A DNA stretch of 64,000 bases from Annulohypoxylon bovei var. microspora (Eukaryota > Ascomycota > Sordariomycetes > Xylariales > Hypoxylaceae). Made by a program: the position numbers and the translations under genes. The stretch lies in the NCBI GenBank assembly GCA_022836615.1, contig MU405215.1, positions 248,001 through 312,000 of the forward strand, in the 5' to 3' direction. How positions within the stretch are numbered: the first letter of the stretch is position 1; every line of letters starts with the position of its first letter. The notes under the pieces were generated by a model. It did not search any database, was not told the DNA's origin, and saw nothing but the letters and a program-made list of their open reading frames with translations. This document shows positions 11,140-23,360 of the stretch, piece after piece.

Positions 11140-13751
11140 CTACATCACGCTGCAGCGGGGCCTGCGGCCTGCTCCCTTCTCGCTAAACTGGCCGACGCCA
11201 TTCGTAGAAACGTGCTGCGGGTTCGACGAGATAATAACGACCTCGCCCTCGCCCTCATCCTCAACCCCTTCCTGCCGGGCGTTCTCGACCTCCCGCAGCG
11301 ACGTCGGCGCCGAGTTATCGCCGGTGCCGCTGCCATCGCTCGTCTTGCAGCGGCTGCACGTGCCCGTCAGCGTGCGCCCGGTGCTGCACGTGCACGTGCG
11401 GCTCGAGCTGGTCGTCGGCCGCCGCGGCGCCTCGGCGATCGGCGCGATCTCGTGGCTCAGCCGGCTGCGCGCGCTCTGGTACGAGTGCAGGCGCGCGTTG
11501 GCCGGCCGCGCCAGCTGCACGCTGCACCGCGGGGTCCCCGCCGGCGTCGTCGAGCCCAGCGGCAGGTGCAGGTTGGACTGGCTGCCGGGGAGGCTCTCCG
11601 CGGGCAGGAAGTTGACCATGCGGTTGAGCTCCCCGTCGGCGCTCGCGGCTTCGGCGCCGCTGCTGGTGGCGCCGGCCGCGCCCTGGTCTGCTGATGCTTG
11701 CGCGAGCGTCTGCGCGAACTTGGAGTGTGCGCGCAGCCATGGCCCGCGCTTGTAGACTACGACCACGGAGCCGCAGAGGAGGACGGCGATGGCGAGGAGG
11801 ATGATTGTTGCTATGAAGACGGAGAGCTTTTCGTACCTGTGTTTGGAAGTTGGTTGTTTAGCATTTATTTCTCAACATTTCTCAACGGATATCTATCGCG
11901 ATCTTAAAGTGGGGGCGGGAAAAGGGGTAAAAAAGGGGGTAGGTGTAAGTGGCTAAAATGGAATTCATGGACATACTATAAAAAAGATCAGCATTATCCT
12001 AAAGCCTATCAGGAGTATCTTGCGGTACTAACCATTGGGATTGCATAAGGCGTGAGCATACCAGCGAGGAAATCTCGCGCCCAGCCATTACCGCCCGTAG
12101 CGGACGCCGCGTAAGGGCCGTAAGCCCTGAGAACATAGTCGATGGTGGCCATGTAAATAGAGAAATTAGCTATACCGATCAGGCAAGAGCCGATCATACT
12201 CGGGAACCAGTGGATGGGCGTAGCGAAAAAAGCGGCCGTAAAAGCGAACACTAAGAGGCCGATAGGGAGCAAGGGGCCGGTCCACAGCAAAGATACGAGC
12301 CGAGACTCGTACTGCGCGTACTCGCTCCCGGGGGATTTCCTGCGGTTCGCCACATTGCGTTTGATAACGAAAAAGAAAATTAGGTATGCTATTAGGTAGC
12401 CGACGCCGAAGGGTATGAACGTTAGGCCGAGCTCATGGATGCTGAAGCCGTATTGCCAGTATACGAAGTTGAGACTCTGGACCATCACTGCGGAGGATCG
12501 AGAGTTAGTAATTGTCACTTTCTTGGGTTTGTACTAGGGTATTGGGAGATGCATATGCCATAAGCCTACAGGCTGCGAGCACACAGGCTTACGGGGTGAG
12601 TGATTCATCTTCGCGAAGGTACAAGCGCGGAAAGCAGAAAAGGGTTAGTCAAACTCGGAAGTGAACTCACTGAAGATGATGGCATCGGAGAATCCAGATA
12701 GTAGAGAAAAGACGAGTACTATGGGTTCTGTGAGAAACATCCTAAAGGGCCGTAGCCAGATCAACCCGATTTCGCGCATATCGATTCGCCTCTTTCCCGC
12801 GATCTCGCCCGGCCCGTATAGGTTGGGATTTCTCCCAGACTTCCGCTCTTCTCTAGCGACCCCATCCATGATAACAGTAGCTCTGGTCTCAGGCATGCTG
12901 AAGTAGTGCAAGAGCTGTATGAATATGCCGAATAGAACTTGAATACCTAAGCACCACTTCCAGTCGAGATATTGTTCTATAAACCCGCCTACGATGGGGC
13001 CGACGATGGAGCCACCGACTGACGATAGCACTACGAAGGATGTGGCATGTTGTATCTCGGGATCTTCGGGCTCGAATATGTCCGAGATGACGGCGAGCGT
13101 CACGCTACCTCCGGCGCTGGATAGGCCGCCTAAGATGCGGCCGATGACATGTGCTTGCCAACTCGGAGCGAACCATACTAGGATTCCGAATAGGTTGACT
13201 AGACCTAACGAGAGTTGTAGAACGGGTCTGCGTCCGTATTCTTCGGACCACGGAGCCCATAGCTCGCAGCCGAACGCGTAGGAGATGAGAAATGAAGCGG
13301 CCCCGCCCCAGCGCACTTCGAACGGTGTTACACCGTAAGCAATTGAGATCCCGCTGATAGCGTTGGAGTAGAGCGTCGTGTTCAGGTTCATCGATACTTG
13401 GGTTAGGAATATTGTACAGAGGCGAGACCACTTCTTTGCTCTGGACCATTTGTATCCCAATTTATCACCACAGTCGGAAGGCTTGATTAGTATTCGATCC
13501 CCTTCCGCTGGGACCTCGACTGCCCGACGCCTAGGGTTGACATTTATTCGTATACGTTTTCTCCCGCTACGATTCTCGGCTCCGTTGGATAGTGGTGTGA
13601 GGCCGTTTCCCGTTTGCGAGTTTGCTTGATCATCTTGCGCCATGGCCTCCTCGTGTGCCGAAGTTATCTCAATCTCTGGGACATTCGTGTGCCGCGTGCT
13701 GGGCGTACCTAAAGAGGCCATGGTGTGTTGAACACTGGGACGCTCGCTCAT
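11140..13751 (-). CDS. MFS transporter (DHA1-type) with long cytoplasmic C-terminal tail
   Basis: Exon 1 is 13751-12671, then a 183-bp intron (12488-12670) and exon 2 from 12487 to about 12033 (ending ...YAIPM). The C-terminal exon is 11836-11140. The short bridge between 12032 and 11837 holds one or two introns that I could not resolve. An N-terminal hydrophilic region of ~105 residues precedes the membrane segments. The DHA1-like cores GRRPVLQLSLG (loop 2-3), GRILGGLSSAGGS and VGPIVGGFIEQYLDWKW (TM5 antiporter-type motif) are visible. The last exon encodes a transmembrane helix (SVFIATIILLAIAVLLC) and the family's terminal motif YKRGPWLRAHSKFAQTL. It is probably a plasma-membrane proton antiporter for small molecules; the substrate is unknown. 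A further ~180 Ser/Ala/Thr-rich residues follow, unusually long for this family and encoded by GC-rich DNA. Confidence 0.82.
12488..12670 (-). repeat. Introner-like intron in the MFS gene
   Basis: A 183-bp intron on the minus strand, GTGAGT to CGCAG, joining ...AIIF to MMVQSLNF in frame. Near its 3' end ATTACTAACTCTCG is identical to chitinase intron 5, and the preceding AAGAAA-rich stretch also aligns. A hairpin with arms AAGCCT/AGGCTT lies in the middle (around 12560-12595). Confidence 0.55.
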
Positions 13752-15505
13752 TTCCGTCTATGTGAAGTTAAACCTCCGGGCATAAGCATCTCTTATCGTA
13801 CTTTCAAGTCCTTGTTCCCGTGGGCTCGTCTTTGCGAAATCATAGGCTGGATAAAGATGTAGGTTTTGGATACGAGAAGGCAAAATTGGGGTGATCCGGT
13901 GCTTATAAGGCCTGACAAACTATACCTTACCCGCTTTCTAGATCTCTTTAAAATCTATAGATTTGAGGGGAAACGGATTGAGAACAGACCTGCCTATTTA
14001 TATGACTGATATTGAGTTTGGTGCACTTCTTGAACTAGTCCTAAGTGTGGAAAGTGGTGTAGCTCGGACAGGCTGTAGTAGAGGCCCCAAGAGGAGTTTG
14101 ATCCGATAGACTTCATACCGGAGGTGGGACTTAGAATGTTTGGTCACGCCAACTTATGTTCATTGGTGGAGGGAGGTCTAATGTGCAGCCCTCAAACACC
14201 ACCAGAGTGACGATCTCACTTGACGATCCCGAGACCAAAGCCCACGGCCTATATAGAGTTTGCACTTCAAGTCCGAGTGCTTATTATTTGGTCACGGGAT
14301 GCGGAGGAAATGCATGGCAATGTCATAGTAGCAAGGTTCTTGAATGGATATAGGCCCTATTATTTGAAGTCATTGGGATATTGAAGTATAATAGCAATAA
14401 ACGAATAAGACTATTTAATAACGCCACAGTTGTAACTTTCAGGGAACATTTCCTAAAGTTTGTGGGCGTTCAATATATTGATTTACTTGAAAAGAGAGCT
14501 ATTGGTATTTAGGTCATTTTGCACAATGGACTAGTTAGGTATTGTTAACCGATAACCGGGAGTTAAGAAGCTGGGTTTCTTGGATGATCGGACAGCATGG
14601 TTCACGATGAAAAATTCTAGGATTCTTTCTTGCAAGCAGTATGTTAAAGTTGAGCATTTCGTCACATCGTCCCCAACTACGACAGATCAGGAAACGGTAA
14701 AAAGTTTCTTCGTGTGTATTACGAGAAGGTGGCTGATCAAAGTTCCGGATAGGGGCGCAGAGTTTACACCACTTCTCGGGCCCCCGAGCTCGTAGTCAAG
14801 TTGCGGACTGAGGTGGAATTTATTTTGGATATCTATTGCTATTCATTTATACTGAATTATTTGATCTCGCTTTTGATTATAAGATGATACATTGACAGAT
14901 TGTAGATGGGATGGATAGCTGATTCTGTGACCACTATGACGTGCTACTATGATATTGATATTCAGGGGTAACACTGGTGGCTTGGCACGTAGAATAAGGA
15001 GTAAATATTTAGTGTATTAGAAATTCCATTCAAATTTAGGGGTATCTCTAGGGACCTAGGTACCTCGGAGAGAGTCTATCTATTACGTCGATGGGCGATT
15101 TAGCTGCAAGCCCCTGATTGTTTAGGAACTTATGAGAATGGAAGCCCATAGCAACTAACTTAAACAATTATAAGAAAAGCTGTGATGTCATTGTTTGAGA
15201 ACTGGAATGCGCTATGTGCTTTCATAAACCGCTCTCACCTCTAACCGTTAAATCCAGCGCGGAGAGCGTTGTGGCACGAGATCATAATTGTAAACCGTAA
15301 AAATAAGTATCCCGAATACCCGATTCCACACATAAGGTAGCATCGCTATGTCCACCTAGGAATGGGAGTAGCGCAACGTCTTCAGGTTGGAATAATGAGC
15401 ATTTAATCACTAGCGGCAAGATGTCGACATTACTGGAATCCTTAATTTTTTGTTATGGGACATGTGAAGCTCTTTAGCTATGGAATAGCCAAGAATATTG
15501 ATATA
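13752..15505. other. AT-rich intergenic region
   Basis: No supportable gene. Two short open frames (14156-14353, 14580-14795) have no recognisable domains. The first ~300 bases should contain the MFS promoter. Confidence 0.5.
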
Positions 15506-17899
15506 CTACACAGTATCAATATCGAGGCCGTCAACTCTGCCCAAGAACTCGCCTTTCGCGCCGCGTAGAAGCTCGTCCATATCTACCATACCCGTAGCGA
15601 TGTACTTCTCGCTGACACCAGAATTAACTCTCTTCGAGAGGAGATCTCTTAGCTCAGCGCGTAGGGCACCCAGCTCGGCCTTGGTCATAGCTCTCGCCTG
15701 GTCCTGCTTCTCCTTGCGACCGCCTCCACGTCCTCCCCACTTTCCAGCCTTCTGCATCTCGTCACTGTCGTACTCGACGCCAAGCTCCTCCGCTGCGTTT
15801 CGCATCCAGTCGTCGTCTTTGTTTCCCTTTTCTTTCGCGAGCCCGGCGTCGGCAATCTTCTTAGCTATCGTGACGCGGGGCTTCAGACGGTTGACTAGCT
15901 TTCGGTCCATGTCCAATGTCTGCACGAAAAAGTTCTTAGACGATGTATTACTGCTCGAATGTACTTTAGCAATAAGTCGTCTGGTCGGGACGACTTCCTC
16001 GGGTGCGCATAGAAGTATGCTCAAGCCCGATTTGTCTGCTCGAGCGGTACGTCCGGACCTGTGCACATATATATCCGCACTGTACGGCACGTGATAATGA
16101 ACTACCAAATCCACCCCTGGGATATCCAAACCCCGCGCAGCGACATCTGTCGCGACAAGGATTGATGACTGTCCTTGGTTCGCGCCGGTAAACCGTTCGA
16201 CGGAACGTAAACGTGCCTTCTGAGGCATTTGAGAATGCAGTGGATTTACCTGAAGCTTCAAGTTTTGAAGCATGGGACCAAGTCTTCGGACAGAACTGAT
16301 AGAATTGGTAAAAACCAGCGTGCGTGCGTTTGGATACAGCAGTAGAAGCGCGTATAAGTAAAGGTCCTTTAGATAGTCAGTAATTGCAATTTCGAAGGCT
16401 GGGTAGATTTCACCTTTTCCATAGGTCCGCATTCTACTAGGCCTTCTTTAAGCCCTTCCGCCATTTGAGACACTGGATTCACGTCGATGAATTTTGGCTT
16501 TTCTTCTCGGAAATTCAACTTCTTGAGTAGATATTCCATGGAGTCCTGCTGGTTCATTAAACCATAGCGACCCTTGCCAGCGAGCTTCTGCTGTAAACCT
16601 TTGTGAAATGTAGCAGAAAACACAAGAGTCTGTCTCGGTGAAGCCGTTGCATCCCCTTCCTCGTCTTCTTCAGATTCAAACCGATCTAAAGCATTTAGAA
16701 TCTCGGTAGCTTCTTGAAAGTGGCCTTCTGTCAAAAGCCTGTCGGCTTCATCTACCACTAAATACTGGATTCCCTTGAAGCTGTTCATTAGTTCTGAGCT
16801 AGAACTTAGGACCTCCCAAAGTCGCCCAGGAGTTCCAATAACGATATCTGCCTTGGCTAATTGGCGCTGTTGCTTGTAAACGGACAGACCACCAGTAACA
16901 GAACATACGTAAGGTGAAGTTGGCAAGCCAGCGCAAAGATTTTTGATGTGGTCTGTAAGTTGGTGTGCCAGTTCTCTAGTTGGTGAGAGGACTAAAGCGA
17001 GTGGAATCTTGGAGGTAGCTTCAGAAGTAGCACCCTCTCCCTCCTCCGATAAATCCAGCCACTTCTCAACAATTGGAATACCGAATGCTAATGTTTTGCC
17101 CGAACCCGTTGAAGCTTTGCCAATGACATCGTGGCCGGCTAAAATCTGTGGTATCGCAGCTTCCTGTATGGAGGTAGGCTTCGAGAACTTCAACTTCGCC
17201 AAGGATCCAAGGAGCCCCGGGGATAGGCCTAATGACACCCAGGCCGACAAATCTACCTCGTCCTGCATTTCTTCTGCATCATCAAACCCGGTGAAGATAT
17301 TAGCCTCAAGTTCTTTATCCCCTGCTTGATCCGATCCCTTATTTTTCTTCTGCTTTTGCTTTTTCTTCTTTTCTTCTCGGGTACTAATGGTACTAATAGT
17401 ATTTGTCTTCTCTGCCCCTACGTCTTCGACGATACTTTTGGATAAGTTGGCTGACTCGTTCTCTGGGATAGCATTCGCAATGGGCTCGTCGTCGAATCCT
17501 TTGAATTCGTTATCGTCATCGTCATTGTCATCGTTCAACAACCCATCTTTCTCAGCTTTCTCATCTTCGTCGCCCTCTGACAATACTGTAGTCCTCTATT
17601 CTACGTTAGCAGCTCGAAAGTAAGCTAACTATGAAGGGGTCGCATACAAATTCAATTGTATTATCTCCCTTTCGGATAATCTCGACATCGTCAACTTCCT
17701 CTAAACCGAAGAAACCCTCAGCGTCGTCGAACATATCGGGGAGTTTTGCTGTGCGCCATTGTAGCGAGTCGGCGGTTGTAAGCTTCCTCGCTTTCGGTTT
17801 TTTAGTGGATTTCGGGACTGGTTTGCGGGTTTTCGTCTTCTTAGTCGCCGGCGCGTTTATTGTTTGGCCAGCGGCTTTTCGTTTCCTTAGGCCGTCCAT
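15506..17899 (-). CDS. MAK5: ATP-dependent RNA helicase MAK5 (DEAD-box, DDX24-like)
   Basis: Three exons (17899-17648, 17595-16414, 16366-15506), all joined in phase 0, give 764 aa. The N-terminal DDAEGFFGLEEVDDVEIIR block is characteristic of MAK5. A Lys/Asp/Glu-rich region leads to the Q-motif (FSKPTSIQ). Motif I is ASTGSGKT, Ia PTRELAHQ, Ib TPGRLW, II VDEADR (a DEAD variant as written), III SAT, V ATDVAARGLDIP and VI HRSGRTARA. MAK5 acts in the nucleolus in assembly of the large ribosomal subunit. Intron 1 (17596-17647, 52 bp) uses donor GTATGC; a nearer donor would give an implausible 34-bp intron. The ATG at 17899 (MDGLRKRK) was preferred over one 15 codons upstream. The gene is divergent from TRM7. 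Confidence 0.92.
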
Positions 17900-18179
17900 G
17901 ATGTGGTGTTTAAGGAATTGGGTGTGGTGGGATGATGGAATCACGATACGCGATCATTAAAGTTCTGGAAATTTTTGGGATTCTGGAGTCCTTATCGATT
18001 ATCTGCTTATCTTTGAAACCTGATAAGATGTGATAAGATATCACACGCATTGACCACACCTTAATTCAGCCCTACCAACCAACAAGCAACTTCATCGCAA
18101 AAATTGTTAGTGGGGTTCAACTTCGACACGAATAACTCACGTGGATTTCACGACCTTTCATCAAAATTCGAGGCTAAAG
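17900..18179. promoter_or_regulatory. Shared promoter region of MAK5 and TRM7
   Basis: The 280 bases between the two start codons must serve both divergent genes, which act on rRNA assembly and tRNA modification. It contains repeated TGATAAGAT-like stretches near 18020-18040 (GATA-type sequences). Co-regulation is an inference from the arrangement. Confidence 0.4.
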
Positions 18180-19434
18180 ATGGGAAAGTCTTCTAAAGAC
18201 AAGCGCGACGCTTACTATAGGCTTGCTAAGGAGCAAGGATGGCGAGCGCGGAGTGCTTTCAAGCTCTTACAGCTTGATGAAGGTTGCTTTTACCCCTTAA
18301 TCGAAAGGAGAGACGATGAGCAAGAACGCTGACCCAATAGTAGAATTTGACCTATTTGCCAACGTCACTCGAGTAGTAGATTTATGCGCTGCGCCTGGAA
18401 GTTGGTCCCAAGTTCTTTCTAGAGTGCTCATTAAGGGAGAGAAGTTCGGCAACGCGGCCTGGCAAGATCGTGATGCTAGATTCAGACAACAGATGCTAGG
18501 GTTATTTGGGCCCCATTCAAATATTAGCGATCTGGAATCCTTAGCGCCGAAGCAGTCACCCGTAGAGCTTAAACCCCGACAAGACGTCAAGATTGTAGCG
18601 ATCGATTTGCAGCCCATTAGTCCGTTACCGGGGATTGTCACGCTCAGGGCTGATATTACTCACCCAGCTACAGTCCCACTGCTCCTGAAGGCATTGGATC
18701 CCGAATACGACTCGAAAACGAAGAGTCAGCAGGCTGCTCATCCGGTCGATCTAGTACTCAGCGATGGTGCACCCGACGTAACCGGATTGCATGATCTAGA
18801 TATCTATGTACAGTCGCAGCTTCTTTTCGCAGCCTTGAACCTAGCATTATGCGTCTTAAAGCCTGGCGGGAAGTTCGTGGCCAAGATTTTCAGGGGAAAA
18901 AACGTAGATGTGCTCTACGCTCAGCTAAAAATATTTTTCGAAGAAGTGCACGTTGCGAAGCCTAGATCCTCGCGTGCTAGCAGCGTCGAAGCGTTCATCG
19001 TATGCTTGAATTTTCAGCCTCCTAGGGGGTTCTCAGCCAGTCTCGAGGAGCCGTTAGGAGTTGGTTTCCGCCTATCAAACATGACGGAACAAAACTCGAA
19101 GAGTTTACCCATCATAGCAAAGACTGTCTTACAAAACCCAGAGACGGGTGCGTGGAACAATGCTCCGGATTTCGTTCAGACTACAGGCGAAGATGGAATT
19201 ACCGAAGTACAGTTAGAGGATCTTCGCCAAAGGCATGAAGACGATGTCAGATGGATTGCGCCCTTTATTGCCTGTGGCGACTTGTCTGCCTTCGATTCTG
19301 ATGCTTCCTATCGGCTCCCACCAAACCACGTATCCCTCGACCCGGTTCAGCCTCCAACAGCGCCTCCGTACAAGCGTGCAATAGAAATGAGAAAAGCATT
19401 CGGTGGGGCTTATGGGAAAACAAGTAGGGAATGA
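18180..19434 (+). CDS. TRM7: tRNA 2'-O-ribose methyltransferase TRM7 (FtsJ family)
   Basis: Exons 18180-18282 and 18344-19434 give 397 aa. Removing the 61-bp intron restores LLQLDEEFDLFANVTRVVDL. The start MGKSSKDKRDAYYRLAKEQG is diagnostic of TRM7/FTSJ1. The SAM-binding motif is VDLCAAPGSWSQ. The K-D-K-E catalytic tetrad of FtsJ enzymes is visible as the Lys in the N-terminal SAFKLL, the Asp of LSDGAPD, the Lys of FVAKIFRG and the Glu of SVEAFIV. It methylates the ribose at positions 32 and 34 of the tRNA anticodon loop in the cytoplasm. Fungal-type insertions lengthen the domain slightly. It ends 22 bases from the convergent GNAT gene. Confidence 0.95.
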
Positions 19435-19456
19435 ACAAAGAATTCATAGAATATCT

Positions 19457-20036
19457 TCAAGGATGTTTTGGATGGTGCGCTGCGGGCCCTTCGATCAGTC
19501 CGATATAAATGCCCACGGTTTTACACTCATCCCAGTCCCTCGCGCCGAGATATTTGCGATACAAGTCCATCTTATCGCTAGTCAAGAACATAAAGCGTCG
19601 CAAATGAGTCCAACTCTTAATCACCTCATTAAGGCATTCCATTAGCCAACTGCCAAGTCCTTTCCCCTGATATTCAGAGAGGATATACACATCGGTGAGG
19701 TATGCGAAAGTGACATCGTCGGTCACCATCCTCACCAACCCAATCTGAACGGGACTGCCTTGGCCTGTGGATGTGAGCTGGGGGGTTATTTAGGGTCATT
19801 CTTTTGGCGAAGAACATACCAGCAATATCGGAAGTTGATTTAGGGAGCACGTATAACCCAAGACACAAAGAGTTATGAAGTGCCTTTTTCGCCTCATCCC
19901 GTGGCAACCCCTGCGCCCACCATATCAAATCCGAGCTCAGCGCTGCATTGACGGCATCGATTTGAATAAGAAGGGGTTCGGTTGAGATTAAGTACTCATC
20001 CCGATACCAATTTCTAGGAGTCGTTTCGAGAACCAT
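19457..20036 (-). CDS. GNAT-family N-acetyltransferase
   Basis: Exons 20036-19820 and 19764-19457 give 174 aa. The 55-bp intron (donor GTATGT, acceptor CACAG) joins DIAG to QGSPVQIGLVRMV. YILSEYQGKGLGSWLM carries the acetyl-CoA pyrophosphate-binding motif (Q/RxxGxG/A). The final strand and helix (MFLTSDKMDLYRKYLG) are typical of GNAT motif B. The protein is a single small domain, presumably acetylating an amine substrate that I cannot specify. A second in-frame ATG lies 7 codons upstream (20057); the internal one was chosen because MVLETTPRNW begins the alignable part. Confidence 0.85.
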
Positions 20037-20475
20037 GGTGAATACAAGACTAAGCACGATCTCCTCGATACTCTAACGGAACTATTAGAATTCCCCCAAC
20101 TCTAATATCAATAATTGAAGACTACGCAACTACATATAGTAATTTGAAGTCGACTCCGGATCGGTACCGATATCTATATACTAATGACTAGCGCGGTCAT
20201 TCATGACTCACTTCCCACGTGATTTTAGCCAATGAGCTTAACCTTATGCGCGACTGCATATGCAGCTAGGTTAGGGAAGCCACCCCTGTAACCAATCTGC
20301 CTCCTAATTGTAAACCTAAAAGTTACACGACAGTACAGGTGGTGATACAAGGTACCTAACTTCAACTTTATTAGTGGGTCGTCGCCGGTTAGGATCTCGA
20401 AGTACCTGTATTCACATTACAACAACAGAAAATAAATTATTCCACACTTATTATCCACCACGTTAATAACAAAAC
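20037..20475. other. Intergenic region
   Basis: Holds the promoter of the GNAT gene and the 3' end of the dioxygenase gene, both on the minus strand. A poly-TA stretch near 20170-20180 could be a TATA-type element. Nothing else was recognised. Confidence 0.4.
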
Positions 20476-21583
20476 TTACACTCCAACCGCACCGGCGTGT
20501 TTGGTCTTTGCCTGAGCATTAAATCCCGTCCACACGGTATCCTGCGGATTACAACCCCACGCCGTCGAACTATCATCGTGGACCGTCGTCCGCCTCAAAT
20601 CACGCCTATACCTGCCCTCGAACGCGCCGCCTCCCGCCCGGTGAAGCACGCACCTATTGTCCCAAATAATCATATCGCCAGGACTGTGCCACTCCACCGT
20701 AGTCGTGTACTTCTTCTGCGTCGCATGCGCGTTCAGCTTCTGTACCAGCTCCCACGACCCCGGGATCTCGTTCCCGTCCCCGTCTTCGATATGATGCATG
20801 TGCGCGCCGATAAACAGGTTCATCCGCCCGCTCGGCTCGTGCGTCTGCGCCACGCGGTGCCGCTGCATCGGGCCCGCGCCCGGATCTACGTCCGCGAAGA
20901 AGGCCGGCGACCCCAGCTTGCGCGAGTGCGCCATCGAGTGCGCGCCCACGTAATCGCGCGTCCGCAGCTCGTCCTTCAGTTCCGCTTGCAGCTCGTCGAA
21001 CGCCGTCCGCGAGTCCGCGAAGTCCGTGTTACCCCCGTTACCCGCCGGCGGCAGCTCGCACGCGCGCAGCAGCGAGAAGGAAGCCCGCCGTGGGTTGAAC
21101 GTCGAATCCGCGTGGAACAGCCCGTTGCCCCGGTTGGAGTGCGCGCGCGCGCTCTCGGGGTCCAGGATCGTGTCGGTCTCCCCGTCGATGTTGCCCGCGT
21201 CGAACAGCTCGAACAGGTCGTACCGCGGCTTGCGCCCCCCGCTCAGATAACGCCGGATGTTGTCGAGCTCGCCGAAGCGCTCCGAGAACTTGACATGGGC
21301 GACGTCGTCTAGGCCTGTGTCTCGGAAGACGCAGAAGCCGTACTGTTAGGGTGGGCGATCATTAGCCGTGGTTCTTGTGATGCGATGGTCCATTGAATGG
21401 TTGACCGTTGCATATAGCTACATAACAGATTCAATTCACCTTAGCCATAGCTGCAACAATCTCCTTGAACTGCTCTTCTGACAGATCCTGAAAGTTGACC
21501 CCGCTGACTTCCGCCCCGAAGGTGGGGTGAAGCTCCTTGACCTCAATGGTCTTGAAAGGTGATTCCTGAACTACTCCTGGCAT
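20476..21583 (-). CDS. TauD/TfdA-family Fe(II)/2-oxoglutarate dioxygenase
   Basis: Exons 21583-21440 and 21342-20476 give 336 aa, joined across a 97-bp intron as ...AAMAK/YGFCVFRDTG. The start FKTIEVKELHPTFGAEVSGV is typical of the TfdA branch. Iron ligands are the HxD in FHADSTFNP and the distal His of RCVLHRA. The Arg-rich RRDLRRTTV following it supplies the 2-oxoglutarate-binding Arg. NGGNTDFADSR is the conserved facial strand. It oxidises a small acid using 2-oxoglutarate and oxygen; the similarity is to the 2,4-D/alpha-ketoglutarate dioxygenase-like fungal enzymes, but the native substrate is unknown. Exon 2 is strikingly GC-rich compared with the surrounding DNA. Confidence 0.92.
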
Positions 21584-23360
21584 ATTGTCGCTTGTTGTCT
21601 AACTCGTGTTTACCTAGATTTCTAATATCGTGTCTTCGTTCGCGCCTTGGCTCCCGAGTCCGAGTTTGAGAATAAGCAAAACCCTACGAAGTCCGTCAAC
21701 GCCGTACTTAACCCGGGCTTAAATAGCCCACCCGCGATCTCCAGTCGAATCATACACCTGCCGAAGGTATGTCATAATCCCGAGCAAGGAATCCGTGCGG
21801 GGTATGCACTGGCGGCAGAATCGCGGCGTCCCATGATCAACGACGTTAAATCCGACAGCCCGGCTACTCGTACTGGGTTTCCGCGAGGAGGATTTCAACG
21901 GTAGATATTCGTTGGGGTAGTATTTGGTTCGAGGCTAGGTAAAGGGTATGAGTTGCCAATGATTCCGGATTTGGACGCTACGGTCGTCTATTGCTACATT
22001 TCATTGGCCTGGACGAAATTGTGGAACTACTTCCCTAGCGCAGTCCTTATTCACCAACGCAAATACAACGAAGTCTTCCATATAAGTAGCTAGGTTAAGA
22101 ATTTCCCATGTTCTCCAACCTAGTTTTCATTAATCGTGCTCATGATGATAAGTCTTATCTATCCATAGTGCCTATTCCTCGAGCCTATACGATTTAAAGC
22201 AGTGTCGTTGCCTCAGCTTGATAGTAGATGACACCCCCTTTTTAAATATGCCGACCCAAAACCCCCATATCAAACATTGCTATCTGAAAAGCCGTTTCTT
22301 GATAAACTTGCATTGCTTTATCTGATCTAGTAAATTCCATGTACCGCCTCCTTTTCTTCTTCGAGTCCAACGTTTATGTCCCGTTCTATGGCTAGAAAGC
22401 CTAACCTACCTGTATTAATGAAACGTTCTACCTCAGCTCATCTCACTTGTTCAAAGTCGACACAACATCAAATTAAAGTGCTAATAGGTTTACAAGAGCA
22501 ATAATCTCGGTGTTAGCAAGATATCTACTCTCTAAGTAGGGTTATGGAATGGCTGATATCATGGAAATGACGTGCTTTAATATTTAACGACATTTTGTTA
22601 CTAGTTATATGGCTTGTTCGATGTTTTCTGTTCTACTTACGGCGCATATCTAATATATAATCTATAATCCTCTTGTAAATAGATAATGCTTAACCCGTTA
22701 AACAATACCGGTAGATTATACCTAGGTAGTTTTACGTTGAAGCTTGTCGCTTACCTATAAGTTGCTACACGATTGACAAACCTCACAGCGAAGAGAACAT
22801 TTATCCATGAATTATAGGTAAGTCATAAGTCTTTTAGCTGACTATTATTATCTTATTGGATTAAGAAAAGCTAGATTACAAAAAGTGGTAAAGAGGTATC
22901 TTTAAAGGTAACGAAAGATCCTTACTAATCACTGCATTGCAACGATTACCTAATATATATTTCCACAATTACCTAATAACAAGCAACTACAATCCGTCTA
23001 CAAGCAGGATAAAAAGGAAAACGATCACTAACCTTGGAATATATTAAAACAACGAAATGACCTTCTTATTTTAATGGAAAATAATCCTTTAAGAAATATT
23101 TTTCGTAATATTACTAAATAATAATGTAATTTGTTAAATTTAAAGGTTTTCAGCATTGACTAATTAAGGGGTTATGTATAACTTCACTTGTATGGTGGTA
23201 GTACTTATTATATGAAAGATATTTTATAATAAAAGTGACACTTGAATACCATAAATGCCATCGTTGTTTTATCTCAAGACAGGAAAGAAGAATGATGGAC
23301 TTAGGGTTATGAGTCCTGATCGGACGCCTCCACGGCAGCTACAGCTGAGCAACTGAGCAC
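21584..23360. other. AT-rich intergenic region
   Basis: No gene seen. From about 22100 to 23260 the sequence is very AT-rich, with many TAATA/TTATA runs and almost no CpG. That is consistent with repeat-induced point mutation or long decay. The frame at 21647-21904 on the plus strand has no recognisable features and overlaps the dioxygenase promoter. Confidence 0.5.

Noticed and set aside
11111..11755. Long plus-strand open frames opposite the MFS C-terminal exon.
   Set aside because: They arise from the high GC content of the real minus-strand exon, which carries a membrane helix and the family's terminal motif.
17596..17629. A 34-bp intron for MAK5 using donor GTTAGC.
   Set aside because: Too short for a fungal intron. 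An upstream GTATGC donor gives 52 bp and keeps frame.
20497..21312. Long plus-strand frame over the dioxygenase gene.
   Set aside because: Arg/Pro-rich low-complexity translation typical of antisense to GC-rich coding DNA; the minus strand has the HxD...H motif.
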